Origin: JAAYJM01 sp964498585
Lineage (GTDB): Bacteria > Bacteroidota > Ignavibacteria > Kapaibacteriales > UBA2268
Direction of reading: 5' to 3'
DNA length: 64,000 bases
Assembly: GCA_964498585.1 (NCBI GenBank)
Contig: CAZCHH010000006.1
Coordinates: 15,159 to 79,158 of the forward strand
The notes under the pieces: model-generated
What the model was told of the DNA's origin: nothing
Database searches by the model: none
Seen by the model: only the letters and a program-made list of their open reading frames with translations
In this document: positions 25,863-37,900 of the stretch, piece after piece
How the letters are laid out: every line of letters begins with the position of its first letter
Position numbering within the stretch: the first letter of the stretch is position 1
Translations under genes and position numbers: made by a program

Positions 25863-28800
25863 TTGATATTTATGCTTAAAAACAGTTTTTTTGCAAAGTC
25901 AATAATTCTTTTTCTATTGGTAATGGGTAGCAATTCAAGTATCTTGCTTTATAGCTTAAACCCATCTGATTATTTATCAATAATAAATTCAACAGAGAAA
26001 GAATTAAAATTAAGAGTTGAGCCAACTCTTCAAGGAATAGATACAATTATTACAAATAATGGATTATTATCTATTAGTCCCCGCATTTCGCAAGCTATGA
26101 AAGTTGGAGTTATCCCAAATTCACCAACTTTGTATATTATTAAAGAATTGATTACTATTCCGTCTGAAGAAGGTTTTAATTTAAAAAATTTCTCTGTTTC
26201 GGAAATTAAATCAATTTATTCATTTATTACTCCTGTTCCGGAACCAGACGATGAATTATCGCCAGTATATAAAATTGATAAACAGTATTATTATGATTAT
26301 CAAATGCCGGACTGGGTAAGCATTAAATATCTTGGAATTTCACGCAACAGGCATATAGCAGAGCTTAATATTGTTGTAGCAAGGTATAATCCAGCAACAA
26401 ATTCTATTGAAATGCCAAACGAATTATTTGTTGAAATTGAGTTTATGGATAAAAGCAAAAATTCTTTTGCTAGTTTAAATGATGACAGCTTTCCATTTAC
26501 TTTGAACCATTTAGAAACAAAGAACTGGGTAGTTCAAAATTCAATTTTTCAAATAAAAGAAAAACATTCCGATAAAATATTAAGCCAAAATCCTAACAAC
26601 TGGGTAAAAATTACTGTTGATGCCGAAGGTTTATATCGAATTGATAAAAATCAGCTTTCTTCTGTAGGAGTTGATATAACAAATGATTTAGCTTCCACTT
26701 TAAAGCTTTATGGCTATAATGGAAGAGAATTAAGTGAAAATATTTCTGATGCATTAAGCAATGAAATGAATGAAATTCCAGTTACTGTTGTTACTAATTC
26801 ATCAGGGAACTTTGAATATTTAGTATTTTACGGAATGCCTACAACTGGCTTTGAATATAAAAACGGTAACTTTAATCATTATATTAACAGCTATAGCAAT
26901 AAAAATTATTATCTGTTAACCTGGGGCGGCGAAAATGGTAAACGAATAGAAAATGCTATTAGCCCTGATGGAGAAATACAAAATCGACCTCAAACATATA
27001 CCTGCTTTACTTTTTTCAAAGAAGAATTAAACAACAGATTTATTAGTGGTTCCGGAAGGAAATGGCTTGGACGCTCTGTTTTTCCGGTAACTTTTACAAA
27101 TGTTCTTCACGATTTGGATAGAAGCGGAACTATTATTTATAAATATTCACTTGCACACAGGACAGCCAGTCAAGGCACTTTTACTGCTTACGAATCAAAC
27201 AATAAATTAGGTGAATTCAGTTTGATTGGTATTAATAAAGGGTCTTATATTGATGCTATAATTAAACAGGCAAAAGTTAGCTTAAGTGCATCTGATATTC
27301 CTAATGATAATCGAAGTGTTTTAAAATTCAACTATCATAATCCAATATCCGGATTGAGTGCAACTCCTTTTTTTGATTGGTATGAAATCCAATATCCACG
27401 TTCATTTGTTGCATTTGAAAATGAACTAGGATTTTTTAGCGATCCTAAAATGAATGGAATTACTGAATATACTGTTACCGGATTCAATAGCTCTCCAATA
27501 GGATTAGATGTAACAAAACCACTTGAGCCAAGATATTTGAATAACATTTCTACTGTAAAGAATAATTTTGTATTTAAAAAAGAAGTATATACCGAAAGTC
27601 CTTCAAAATTCTTTATTACAAGTATTTACAAAACACCAATAATAAGCAAAATCAAAATAGCAAATTTAAGAGGAAACTATGCAAATGCTGATTATGTAAT
27701 TATTACTCATCAAGACCTGTTAACGTCTGCGGAAGCATATAAAGAATATAGAAGTAGCAACAGCGATTTAAAAATATCAATTATTTTATTAGAAGACATA
27801 TTTTTAGAATTTGCAAATGGAATGCCAGACCCAACAGCATTAAGAGATTTCTTTGCTTTTGCTATGAAAAATTGGGAAGTAAAACCAAGATTTGTATTGC
27901 TTTGGGGCGATGGACATTATGATTATAAAAATATTACAACTAATCAAATAAATTACGTAACTACATATCAGACAAAAGACGAGGGCGAAACTGTAACAGG
28001 GACAGTTTCTTCCACTTATGACGATTATTTTGCCCGCGTAGTTGGTAATGATAAATTAATTGATTTTGCTATTGCCCGAATGCCAGTTACTTCAAATGGA
28101 GTTGGTTTTGAACTAATTAATAAAATTAAGCATTACGAAAACGAGTCTTCTGTTGATAATTGGCGTGCTTCAACGTTATTATTAGCCGATGATAGTTATA
28201 TCAGTGATTCTGATTCAGGTAATGGTTCTCAACATACATCTCAATCTGAAACTTTAGCAAATATAGTGATGGAACAAGATTTACAGCAAAAGAAACTGTA
28301 TCTTGTTGAATATCCTACAGAAAATATACCCGGCGGAAGACGCAAACCACGCGTTATGGAAGATTGGGTTTCTGTAGTTAATACAAGTGGTTCTTTATTG
28401 GTTAACTGGATAGGGCACGGTAATCCAAGAGTATTAGCTCATGAAGAGATTTATGAACGCTCTGTAACTACTCCGCAATTAAAGAATTTTAATAAATTGT
28501 TTTTCTTAACAGCAGCTACCTGTGATTTCGGAAGATTCGATTTGGTTGACATACAAAGTGGGGCAGAGGTTCTATTATTAAGTAAAATAGGTGGCGCTAT
28601 TGGAGTATTATCATCAGCCCGTGTTGTTTTTTCAAACGATAATGCTATGTTAAACTATGAATTCTTTAAATCTATTCAAACTAGACAAATTTCTTCAGGC
28701 AAATATTTAAATCTTGGCGAGGCAATGTTTAAACTAAAACAAAAATATTATGACACAAACAGCGAGAAATTCTTTTTACTTGGCGACCCTACTTTAAAAA

Positions 28801-29888
28801 TATTGCTGCCGGACTATTTGGTAAAAATTGATTCAATAAATGGCATAGAAGTAAAAGAAGATAGTTCTTTAATTGAATTAAAAGCGTTAACTGAAGTAAA
28901 TATTGCCTGTTCTATATTAAATCCTTTAACAAAAGAAATTGTAACTGATTATGATGGAATAGCTATTGTAACTATGCTTGATAGCGATGATTTAATAACA
29001 GCAATTGATGACGATGGTTCTCAACACTCAATATTGAAACATGGAGGGGCATTAAACCGGAGCTCATATAAAGTAAAAAACGGTGTCTTTACTGCTAATT
29101 TTATTATTCCGAAAGACATAAGCTATTCTAATGCTCAGGGAAGATTGTATGTTTATTCATATTCAGATGATAATATTTTTTCAAAAGGAGCAACACGTGC
29201 ATTTAAAGTAATTGACCTGGATTCAAGCGTTATTTCAGATAATAAAGGTCCTGATATTTCAATATATCTTGACAACAGGACTTTTAAAGAAGGCGATTAC
29301 GTAAGCTATAATCCACTTTTAATTGTAGATTTAAGCGATGAAAGCGGAATCAATGCAACTGGTCTTGGAATTGGACATAGAATAGAGGCGTGGCTTGACG
29401 ATAATCCAAACTCCATTGACTTAACTAATTTGTTTACTACATCTTTGGAAAATTCAAAAGCTGGAACAGTAGAAAAAATTCTTTTTGATTTAACTCCGGG
29501 TACTCATAAAATAAAAGTGCGTGCTTGGGATGTTTTTAACAATTTTTCTGTAAAAGAAACGTTTTTTAATATTGCAGAAAGTGAAAATTATATAATTGTT
29601 TATGATATTTACAATTATCCAAATCCATTCGACAATTATACTACAATTTCATTTAAGCATAACATAGAACCACCTTTTGAGGCAGAAATAAATATCTACC
29701 AATATGATGGTGGACTTATAAAGACTTTAAAAAGTACGATTAATACAAGAAATATAGCTGAGATTAGCTGGGATTTAACTGAAAGCAATTCGAGTTTATC
29801 AAGTGGTGCTTATTTCTTTAATATCCGAACAAAAACGGAAAAAAATTTAAATAGGTCTAAATCATTTTTAATGATATTAGCAAAATAA
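25863..29888 (+). CDS. porU: Type IX secretion system sortase PorU (C25 gingipain-family peptidase)
   Basis: A protein of about 1340 residues with a signal segment, a long N-terminal region and the C25 catalytic domain (about 600-1000). The catalytic pair is visible: H852 in NWIGHGNP and C887 in LTAATCDFG. The C-terminus has a T9SS CTD-like part (NYPNPFDNYTTISF ... SGAYFFNI). PorU is the surface sortase that removes the C-terminal signal of T9SS cargo and attaches it to A-LPS or an equivalent anchor. The frame opens with TTG at 25863, 7 bases after AGGA; the ATG at 25872 is the alternative start. It is followed 56 bp on by porV. Confidence 0.92.
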   Translation: MIFMLKNSFFAKSIILFLLVMGSNSSILLYSLNPSDYLSIINSTEKELKLRVEPTLQGIDTIITNNGLLSISPRISQAMKVGVIPNSPTLYIIKELITIPSEEGFNLKNFSVSEIKSIYSFITPVPEPDDELSPVYKIDKQYYYDYQMPDWVSIKYLGISRNRHIAELNIVVARYNPATNSIEMPNELFVEIEFMDKSKNSFASLNDDSFPFTLNHLETKNWVVQNSIFQIKEKHSDKILSQNPNNWVKITVDAEGLYRIDKNQLSSVGVDITNDLASTLKLYGYNGRELSENISDALSNEMNEIPVTVVTNSSGNFEYLVFYGMPTTGFEYKNGNFNHYINSYSNKNYYLLTWGGENGKRIENAISPDGEIQNRPQTYTCFTFFKEELNNRFISGSGRKWLGRSVFPVTFTNVLHDLDRSGTIIYKYSLAHRTASQGTFTAYESNNKLGEFSLIGINKGSYIDAIIKQAKVSLSASDIPNDNRSVLKFNYHNPISGLSATPFFDWYEIQYPRSFVAFENELGFFSDPKMNGITEYTVTGFNSSPIGLDVTKPLEPRYLNNISTVKNNFVFKKEVYTESPSKFFITSIYKTPIISKIKIANLRGNYANADYVIITHQDLLTSAEAYKEYRSSNSDLKISIILLEDIFLEFANGMPDPTALRDFFAFAMKNWEVKPRFVLLWGDGHYDYKNITTNQINYVTTYQTKDEGETVTGTVSSTYDDYFARVVGNDKLIDFAIARMPVTSNGVGFELINKIKHYENESSVDNWRASTLLLADDSYISDSDSGNGSQHTSQSETLANIVMEQDLQQKKLYLVEYPTENIPGGRRKPRVMEDWVSVVNTSGSLLVNWIGHGNPRVLAHEEIYERSVTTPQLKNFNKLFFLTAATCDFGRFDLVDIQSGAEVLLLSKIGGAIGVLSSARVVFSNDNAMLNYEFFKSIQTRQISSGKYLNLGEAMFKLKQKYYDTNSEKFFLLGDPTLKILLPDYLVKIDSINGIEVKEDSSLIELKALTEVNIACSILNPLTKEIVTDYDGIAIVTMLDSDDLITAIDDDGSQHSILKHGGALNRSSYKVKNGVFTANFIIPKDISYSNAQGRLYVYSYSDDNIFSKGATRAFKVIDLDSSVISDNKGPDISIYLDNRTFKEGDYVSYNPLLIVDLSDESGINATGLGIGHRIEAWLDDNPNSIDLTNLFTTSLENSKAGTVEKILFDLTPGTHKIKVRAWDVFNNFSVKETFFNIAESENYIIVYDIYNYPNPFDNYTTISFKHNIEPPFEAEINIYQYDGGLIKTLKSTINTRNIAEISWDLTESNSSLSSGAYFFNIRTKTEKNLNRSKSFLMILAK

Positions 29889-29944
29889 TTTATTGGTATA
29901 ATTTTTGAAAATAAAAAAGTAATTAGTATAAAATGGAGAGAATA

Positions 29945-31048
29945 ATGAAAACAAATCCAAAAGCAACAGTTCTCCTGCTTTTAACATTAGCATTCTTAGG
30001 AAATCAAGTAAATGTATATAGCCAGGCAGGTGGTTCAGCAGTACCTTTTCTTCTGATTTCTCCAGATGCAAGGTCGAGTGGAATGGGCGAGGTTGGCACA
30101 GCTATTGCCGATGATATAAATGCTGTCTTCTGGAATCCTGCTGGTCTTGCTTTTCAAGATTCTGTGGAGATTAGTATTGACGAATATGTACCTTGGAGAC
30201 AAGTTTCACTAACTTTTTCTAAATGGCTTCCCCAGTTTAACGCAGATTTGTTTTATAGCTACGGCACTATCGGGCAATATTTCGAGGATTTAAACGGAAC
30301 TTTAGCATTCAATGTTGTATTTATGAATCTTGGTGAATTTACCAGAACTCTTGAAGATGGTGAGAAAAAAGGAACATTCCAATCCAATGAATTTGCTGTT
30401 GGCTTGTCTTATGGAACTATTATTGCAGAAGACCTTGGAATTGGTGTTCAACTGCGTTATATTCGTTCTAATTTAGCTCCAGTTACTGCTTTTGCCGGTG
30501 GCGATGCAGGCGTTGGGAACAGTGTTTCTTTTGATATTGGTATGCTATGGAAACCTTATGATTTGGATATTTTTGGTTTGGAACTTGAAGATTTTCTTTC
30601 GCTTGGTTTCAACCTCCAAAATGTTGGACCAAAAATTACTTATCGCGAAGAATCTGACCCACTTCCAACTACATTAAAGTTAGGTGCTGCTTTCAACGTA
30701 ATTCGAGATGAATTTAATGATTTAAAGCTTGCTTTTGATTTTTCTAAACTACTTGTCAAACGTGATAGTTTAGGCTCTGACCCAATTCCAAAATCCTTAA
30801 TTACCGGCTGGGAAAATGCTGGAGTGGAATTTGCCATTGGTGCTGAATACTGGTATGAGCATATTGTTGCTTTACGTGCCGGTTATTTTACTGAACCATC
30901 AACATTAGGCAATAGAAAATATTGGAACTTTGGCGCTGGTGTCCGTTATGATATATTCCAACTTGATTTTAGCTTCATTAACACTATTGAAGAAAATCAC
31001 CCATTAGCTAATACTATGAGGTTTTCATTGCTTGTAGATTGGAAATAA
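29945..31048 (+). CDS. porV: Type IX secretion system outer membrane shuttle PorV (LptO)
   Basis: About 367 residues from the ATG at 29945, chosen because GGAG lies 6 bases upstream; an earlier in-frame ATG at 29933 overlaps that site. A signal peptide ends near QVNVYSQA. The PorV signature follows: LLISPDARSSGMGEVGTA and the AVFWNPAGLA motif of the PorV/FadL-like barrel family. PorV is a 14-strand barrel that takes cargo from SprA and hands it to PorU. It lies directly after porU and 8 bp before the CHAD gene. Confidence 0.93.
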   Translation: MKTNPKATVLLLLTLAFLGNQVNVYSQAGGSAVPFLLISPDARSSGMGEVGTAIADDINAVFWNPAGLAFQDSVEISIDEYVPWRQVSLTFSKWLPQFNADLFYSYGTIGQYFEDLNGTLAFNVVFMNLGEFTRTLEDGEKKGTFQSNEFAVGLSYGTIIAEDLGIGVQLRYIRSNLAPVTAFAGGDAGVGNSVSFDIGMLWKPYDLDIFGLELEDFLSLGFNLQNVGPKITYREESDPLPTTLKLGAAFNVIRDEFNDLKLAFDFSKLLVKRDSLGSDPIPKSLITGWENAGVEFAIGAEYWYEHIVALRAGYFTEPSTLGNRKYWNFGAGVRYDIFQLDFSFINTIEENHPLANTMRFSLLVDWK

Positions 31049-31056
31049 ATCCATCT

Positions 31057-31965
31057 ATGCTAATAAAAAATGAAATACTAAAAGAATTTGAAAGATTAGC
31101 AAATCTTTTTTCGAAGCGTTTTATTAAATGTAAAAGTTTTTTTTCTGAAAACTCTGTTCACGACCTTAGAGTTTCTATAAGAAAACTTTCTTCTCTTTTA
31201 TTTGCTTTAAATGTTTTTTCAGATTCTACTTATCTTTTAAGCATAAGTAATGAAATAAAAAAACAACTAAAATTGCTTAATCCTTTGAGAGATACTCAAG
31301 TTCAGATTCTTGCTTTGCAAAATATGTTCTATACATATCCTTTTCTTATTGATTTTTATAAGTTCTTGCTTAATAATGAGAAAGAACTGATTTATAAAAT
31401 AAATAAAAAATTACTCAAAATAAATCTTGATTTCTTTGAATCTCAGGTTTTATTCCTAAAAATTGATTTGAAAAAAGTCAGTTTTGAATGCTTTGAATTG
31501 GATAAACTTATAGAAATAAAATCAGAATCATTCAATTATATAATTGACTATTTTGATGATATTAACATGCTTTTGTTAGAATCAAACGTTCTCAAAAATG
31601 AAGGGAAAAGAATAAATAATATAATTAATTCCTTCAATTTAGAAAATGAATGGTCAGAAATTCTTGGTAAACTACATAAACTTAGATTATACTTTAAAAA
31701 GTATAGGTATATTTCAGAAATAATTAATAATGTTTCAATTTCAAATTCACAAACTATAAAAAAGATGCAGGGAATACAAGATGCACTCGGTGAAATTCAA
31801 GACAGTCAAATATTCCTAAAGTCATTAAACTCTTATTTCAAAAAAAGCAATACTATTTATAACTATAGAATTAATAAAGTTATCAAAAACTTAATTGCAA
31901 AACAAAAACAGATAGTTATAGATTTCTGTAATGATAAAGAAGCATTGCTTTCGTTAAATTATTGA
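31057..31965 (+). CDS. CHAD-domain protein
   Basis: About 302 residues from the ATG at 31057; a TTG at 31039 would extend it into porV. The CHAD pattern is clear: VHDLRVSIRKLSSLL near residue 40, a central LNPLRDTQVQ with conserved Arg/Asp, and a later KLHKLRLYFKKYRY and IQDALGEIQD repeat. CHAD domains are helical, basic and bind polyphosphate in the proteins studied so far. There is no signal peptide or TM segment, so it should be cytoplasmic. Its place between porV and sprA is unexpected, and the tight spacing suggests shared transcription. Confidence 0.85.
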   Translation: MLIKNEILKEFERLANLFSKRFIKCKSFFSENSVHDLRVSIRKLSSLLFALNVFSDSTYLLSISNEIKKQLKLLNPLRDTQVQILALQNMFYTYPFLIDFYKFLLNNEKELIYKINKKLLKINLDFFESQVLFLKIDLKKVSFECFELDKLIEIKSESFNYIIDYFDDINMLLLESNVLKNEGKRINNIINSFNLENEWSEILGKLHKLRLYFKKYRYISEIINNVSISNSQTIKKMQGIQDALGEIQDSQIFLKSLNSYFKKSNTIYNYRINKVIKNLIAKQKQIVIDFCNDKEALLSLNY

Positions 31966-31986
31966 TTTATTTATTTTAAAGAAGTA

Positions 31987-34900
31987 ATGATGTTAATTCT
32001 CAATTGGATAAAAATTTTTGACAATAGAAAAATCTGTCATTGCTTAACTAACAAGAGTTCTTATAACAATGAGAATAATCTTGTTAGTTTTAAAAAAACA
32101 AATTCATTTTTCAGAACATCATATAAGCAATCTTATTTATTATTGCTTTTTTTATTTTTATATTTTAACACTCAATACGAATTAAAAGCTGATAATTATA
32201 AGCAGTATAATCCTTATTTTTTTTATTATCAACCAGTAAACAATTTTTTCTTATACCAGTATAATTTTTTCATTTATAATTTATTATATAGTAATTATAA
32301 TTATTATTCAAATCCGATTTTCCAAACGCCATTTTTTTTGTTGCTCAATTTTCAGCAACAGAATCCAGAGAATTTTCTTATAGACACAACAATCAAAACA
32401 CCTCCTCCGTTTGCTATTGATGACAGCACCATTTATCCTTTTTCAAAATATTTGGATTATGAACTTTTAAACAGATACTCTCCAGACCATCCGAAGTCAG
32501 ACGCAAGGACAAAAATGCTGCCACAGGATTACAGAAGAAAAATTGATATAGATTCAAATGCGTCGAAATTAAAATCAAATGAAACATTTTTCGATAGGCC
32601 TGTAGGTTACGATTACGAAATTCCTATTGATGAATATTTAGCAATGCGTAAGAAAGTAATACAAAATGGAATATGGGACTCTTTAATGAATCGTTACGAT
32701 TTGAGCGCAGCTCTTTCTGGCGGTGATATTGCACGTATGCTTGCTTCTTCCACGGGATTGACTATCCCAATACCACCAAATCCGATTATATCATTATTTG
32801 GGAAACCTGAAATCAGCATTAATGTAAACGGAGAAGTAAATCTTCGCGTTGGCTGGCGCTGGGATTCTCAAAATCTTGGTACTGTATCTGCTTTTGGTCA
32901 ATCACAATCTTCACCAATTTTTAGTCAGGATATCAGAGTTAACGTAAGCGGTAGAATTGGTGATAAATTTAAAATTGGAACCGATTGGAACACCCGCCGT
33001 CAATTTGAATACGATAATAAATTTAAAGTTTCTTACGAAGGTGAAGATGACGAAATTATTAAATTAATTGAAGTTGGTAATGTTTCACTTCCTACTACGT
33101 CAAGTTTAATAAGTGGTGGACAAGCACTTTTTGGAGTCAGGGCAGATTTTCAGTTTGGTCCATTATATTTAAAAACTATTGGTTCTCAAAAGCGTGGTGA
33201 AAGAAAATTTGTAAACGTAAAAGGAGGTACAAGCCGTCAGCATTTCCAAATTAGAGCTTACGAATATGCAAAAAATCACTTTTTCTTAGATACAGCTTAT
33301 AAAGCAATTTATAATGAATATTTTAAGCATTCAACACCAGTTATTCCGGCTAGTTCAAATTATTACAGAGTAAAAGAAATATATGTATGGGAATCAACAG
33401 GTGATGTTCGCGATGGTCCATATTCTTCAAATTCTGTTGCTATAGCTGATTTAGAACCTAAAATGATGAAGATGAACGAGCAGTATGACCAAGCTATTAA
33501 ACATTCTCCAATACAATCAGGTGTCGTTGAACGTGCAAATTTTTTAAAATTAGATTCAAGTCGTTATAAGTATAATCCTAATTTAGGTACTCTTACTATT
33601 CATAATTTACGATTAGACAGAACTTACGCAGTTAACTACAGAATAGAAGGAGCTACTACTGCGCTTGAAGACGATTTATACTATGGTACTTTCAATGAAT
33701 TGAACAATGAAAGAGACACTATGATATTGAAGTTGATTTATCGGCCAAATCTTCAGCCCGGTTTCTCTACATTATGGAAGCGTCAAATGAAAAACATTTA
33801 TTCAATTAATGCTACTAATGTAAATGTTAATGATACTGAAATAGGAATTTGGTATATCAATAAATCGAACGATTCAAGTGATGTTTTGCCCGGAGCAAGC
33901 GATAAATTGGTATCGGTTCTACGGGTTGACCAGGTTAACAACAGCACTGGAGCTACGCCTCCAGATGGGAAATTTGACTTAAAAGAACCATTCTTTAATG
34001 CTGTCAGAGGAGAAATTACTTTTCCAAGTGCTGAGCCATTTCGTCAAGGGCTTATTGATTATTTTGAAAAAATCGGTTCACCTCAAGTCGCTCAACAATA
34101 TATTTACGGCGATGTTTATGACACTACTTTCGATGTTGCCAGAAAAAATACTGCCAGAGATAGATTTATTATTTCTGGCGAAGTAACCGGAACAGCAACC
34201 AATACTATTTCTCTCGGTGCTTATAATTTATCACCCGGAAGTGTTAAAGTTACTCTTGATGGAGTTACTCTTCGGGAATATGAAGACTACGTCGTAGATT
34301 ATTATTCAGGAAGATTAACTTTAAGAAATCCTAGAGCAACCTTACCGAATGCTAATTTGAATGTTGAATATGAAGCCAATGATGTTTTTAATTTAACTAC
34401 AAAAACTTTGCTTGGAGTTCGTGGAGATTATGAGTTATTTAAAAGTCGGGACCTAAATGCTAATTTGGGTTTCACTTTTATGTATTACGACCAGGCAGCA
34501 ATTGTTGACAGAGTGAGATTAGGCGAGGAACCTGTAGCAAATTCAATGCTTGGATTTGATGCAAAACTTAACTGGGATACTCCCTGGCTTACTAAATTAC
34601 TTGACAATATACCATTTTATGATACAAAAGCTCCATCTTCGATGGGGATTCGTGGAGAATGGGCAATGATTCTTCCAGAGCCGAACAAACGAACTTCCGA
34701 TGTTGCCTCGGACAATAATGAACCAGTTGTTTATGTTGATGATTTTGAAGGTGCGCAAAGATATATTTCGCTCGGATTATCTCCTTATCAATGGCAGCAT
34801 TGTTCTCAACCTGAAGATAGTTCGATTGCATTTAATGATTTAGAAAGAGCAAAGTTCAGAGGAAAAACATTTTGGTATCAGTACTTTATAGCCCGTACTC

Positions 34901-37900
34901 CTATTAAGGAAGTTTACCCAGAACGTTCTACCGTGCAGGGACGCTCAAATTTAAGTCCACTGCATATTAACTTTAATCCTTATGAACGTGGAATATATAA
35001 TAAAAATCCAGAATTTTTAGATAGAAGAAACCCAAATTTCGATAGCACAAATGTTTTCAGTTATAAACTGGAAAATAAGGAAAAAATTTGGGGCGGTTTT
35101 ATGAAACTATTCTCGTCTTTTACTACAAATTTTGACTCTGAAAATATTGAGTATATAGAAATAATGATGAAAATCGACCAATATGAACCCGGACTTAGTA
35201 AAATGTATATAGATATAGGTCAGATTAGTGAGGACATCATACCAAATCAATCTTTAGATACTGAAGATGGTATTACTGCTGCTAATCCTATGCCTAACAA
35301 TATTATTGATGCAGGAGAGGATGTTGGTATTGATGCCTGGGATAACTTAAAAGAAAAAGAAGAATATCCTTCACCGTTAAATTTAGAAGATGACCCTTCA
35401 AGAGATGATTATAAATTTGATTTTGCAAAAGATGATGATTTAAGATACGAAGAAGATTTTATTAATTATAATAATTTTGAAGGTAATGCAAGCATTTCTG
35501 AAATGGGACAATTTCCTGATACAGAAATTTTGAATAGTAACAATGGGCAAACAATAGCATTAGACAATTCATACTTTCAATATGAAGTAAATTTAGTTCC
35601 AGACCCAAACAACAATACCCAAATTGTTGGTGGCGGTAGTAATGGCTGGTATTTATATCGTATTCCAATTCGTGACCCAAAGAAAAGAGTTGGAAATCCA
35701 CTGTTTTCTAATATTCAGTATATCAGAGTTTGGTTCAAAGGTGGTTCTTTTAAAGCAAGTATTGCAGAATGGCGCCTTCTCGGTTCGAACTGGCAAAGAG
35801 TAAACAATTTACAAAATGTTCCAACAGACGATAGCGTTATTCAGGTTTCTTTTGTTAATATTGAAGAAAACAGCGGACCTCCAGATTACTATACTATGCC
35901 TCCTGGAGTTAGTCCTCCAAAACAGTTGAATAATCCAGACCCAAATCAGATTATTAAACTTAATGAGCAGTCATTAGCAATTAAAGTGAAAAATCTTAGA
36001 TATGGTGAAGAAAGAATGGCAGTCCGATTCTTTCAACCACTTGATATTTTCTATTATTCAAAATTAAAGGTATTTCTTCATGGCGATGGCTCTATGCCAG
36101 AAAATATGGTAGCCGGTGCAGTTCCTAAAGCTTATGCTTTTATGCGTTTTGGTACTGATTCATCAAATTATTATGAATATCGAAGACCTTTGCTAAGGGA
36201 TTGGGACAAAAACACTATTGAAATTGAATTGTCAGCACTGACAGCGATTAAACAAATCAGAGATACATTAAATTTATGGGACAGGCAGGTATTTCCTGTT
36301 CCAAATGACCCATTAGCATATTTTGCGATACGCGGTAATCCAGTTCTCACCCGAATTCAGTTCTTTGGCTTTGGTATAGCAAATCCGGCCGAGCGTTATC
36401 CTAATGAACTTACAACTACAATGTGGATTGACGAACTGCGCTTACTGAGTCCGGAAGACAGGGCTGACTGGTCCGGAGTAGCAAATTTCGATGTTAAATT
36501 GGCTGATTTAGGTAATATAAATGCTTCATTCAGCCATTCAAGACCAAATTTCCACATGATTGAAAACAGGTTTGGGAACAGAGTTAGTACTACTAACTGG
36601 ACAGTTACTGTTCAGGGTAATTTGGAAAAATTTGCTCCTGCTTCTTTTTCAGAAATGAAAGTACCTATTACTTTTACTCATGCCGAATATATGGAAAATC
36701 CTGAATATGTTGCCAACAATGATATTAAATTAGAGGAAGCTGCTGAGTCAGCGCGAAGACAAGCAATACAGCAAGGATTTTCTGAATTTGAAGCAGATGA
36801 AATAGCAAATAATATTAGATTGCGTTCTCAGACTTTAAGAATACAGGATAGCTGGGCTTTAACAGGAGTTCGGCTTGGCATTCCATCAAGTTTTTGGTTG
36901 GTTAATCAAACTATCAATCGGATAACTTTCGGGTATTCATATTCACAGGAGTTTTTACGTTCTCCATTATACGTTGAACGCTTTAATTGGATTTGGCAGT
37001 TTACAACTCAATATGGAGTGCAAATTCCTGATATTCTGTCAGTTAATCCGACTTCATGGCTCGAAGATGTTCCACTGATTGGAATATATAATAAATTAAA
37101 AATTAACATATTACCAATAAGTTTCAATTATTCATTTAATTTAATGCGACGAAGGACAACCGAACAATCGCGTTATCTTGAATATCCTAGCCCGGTGTAC
37201 AGAGATTTCTCTGCTCAGCAACAGGCACAATTAAACTGGAAATTAGCTGAAGGCGGCTTCTTTAATCCAACTATTGATTATTCCGTTACTACCCGTAGCA
37301 CATTAGTACCTTTAGAGCTTGATGAATTTGGAAAGCAACGCACCGGAAGTGAAATAGCCGCTTTAATGTTTTTCAATAATGGAAAATTAATTGACCTTGG
37401 ACGCAGTAATCAACATACTCAAAACTTAGTCATTAATTTCAAACCACGTCTGCCGCTCGGTGATTTGCTACGTTTCTTTGATATGACAGGTTCTTTTAAT
37501 ACAAATTATTCTTGGCAAGACCCACTTCAAACAGACTTATCTATTGCTGATGCTGCTAAAAGTGCCGGTTTCCAAAATAATATCAGGATAAACACTAGTT
37601 TTAAATTGAAATCGTTTGGCGATATGCTTTTTGGTGCTTCTCCTTCTAATGATAAAAAAATAAAAAAAAGTCAACCTGATACTACAACTGTTACTACAAC
37701 GCAACCGAGTTCGAACGTATTCAAATCAATTGGAAATATATTCAAATTCATTTTCTTTGATTATGATAAATTCGATATAAATTTCACTCAGAATAACACT
37801 GCTACAAATCCCGGCGTTTACGGCGGAACTGGTATGACAAATTTTTGGGCAAGAGGGCTTATATTTCAGCAAAGTGAAATGTATCTTGGACCTTCTTTCC

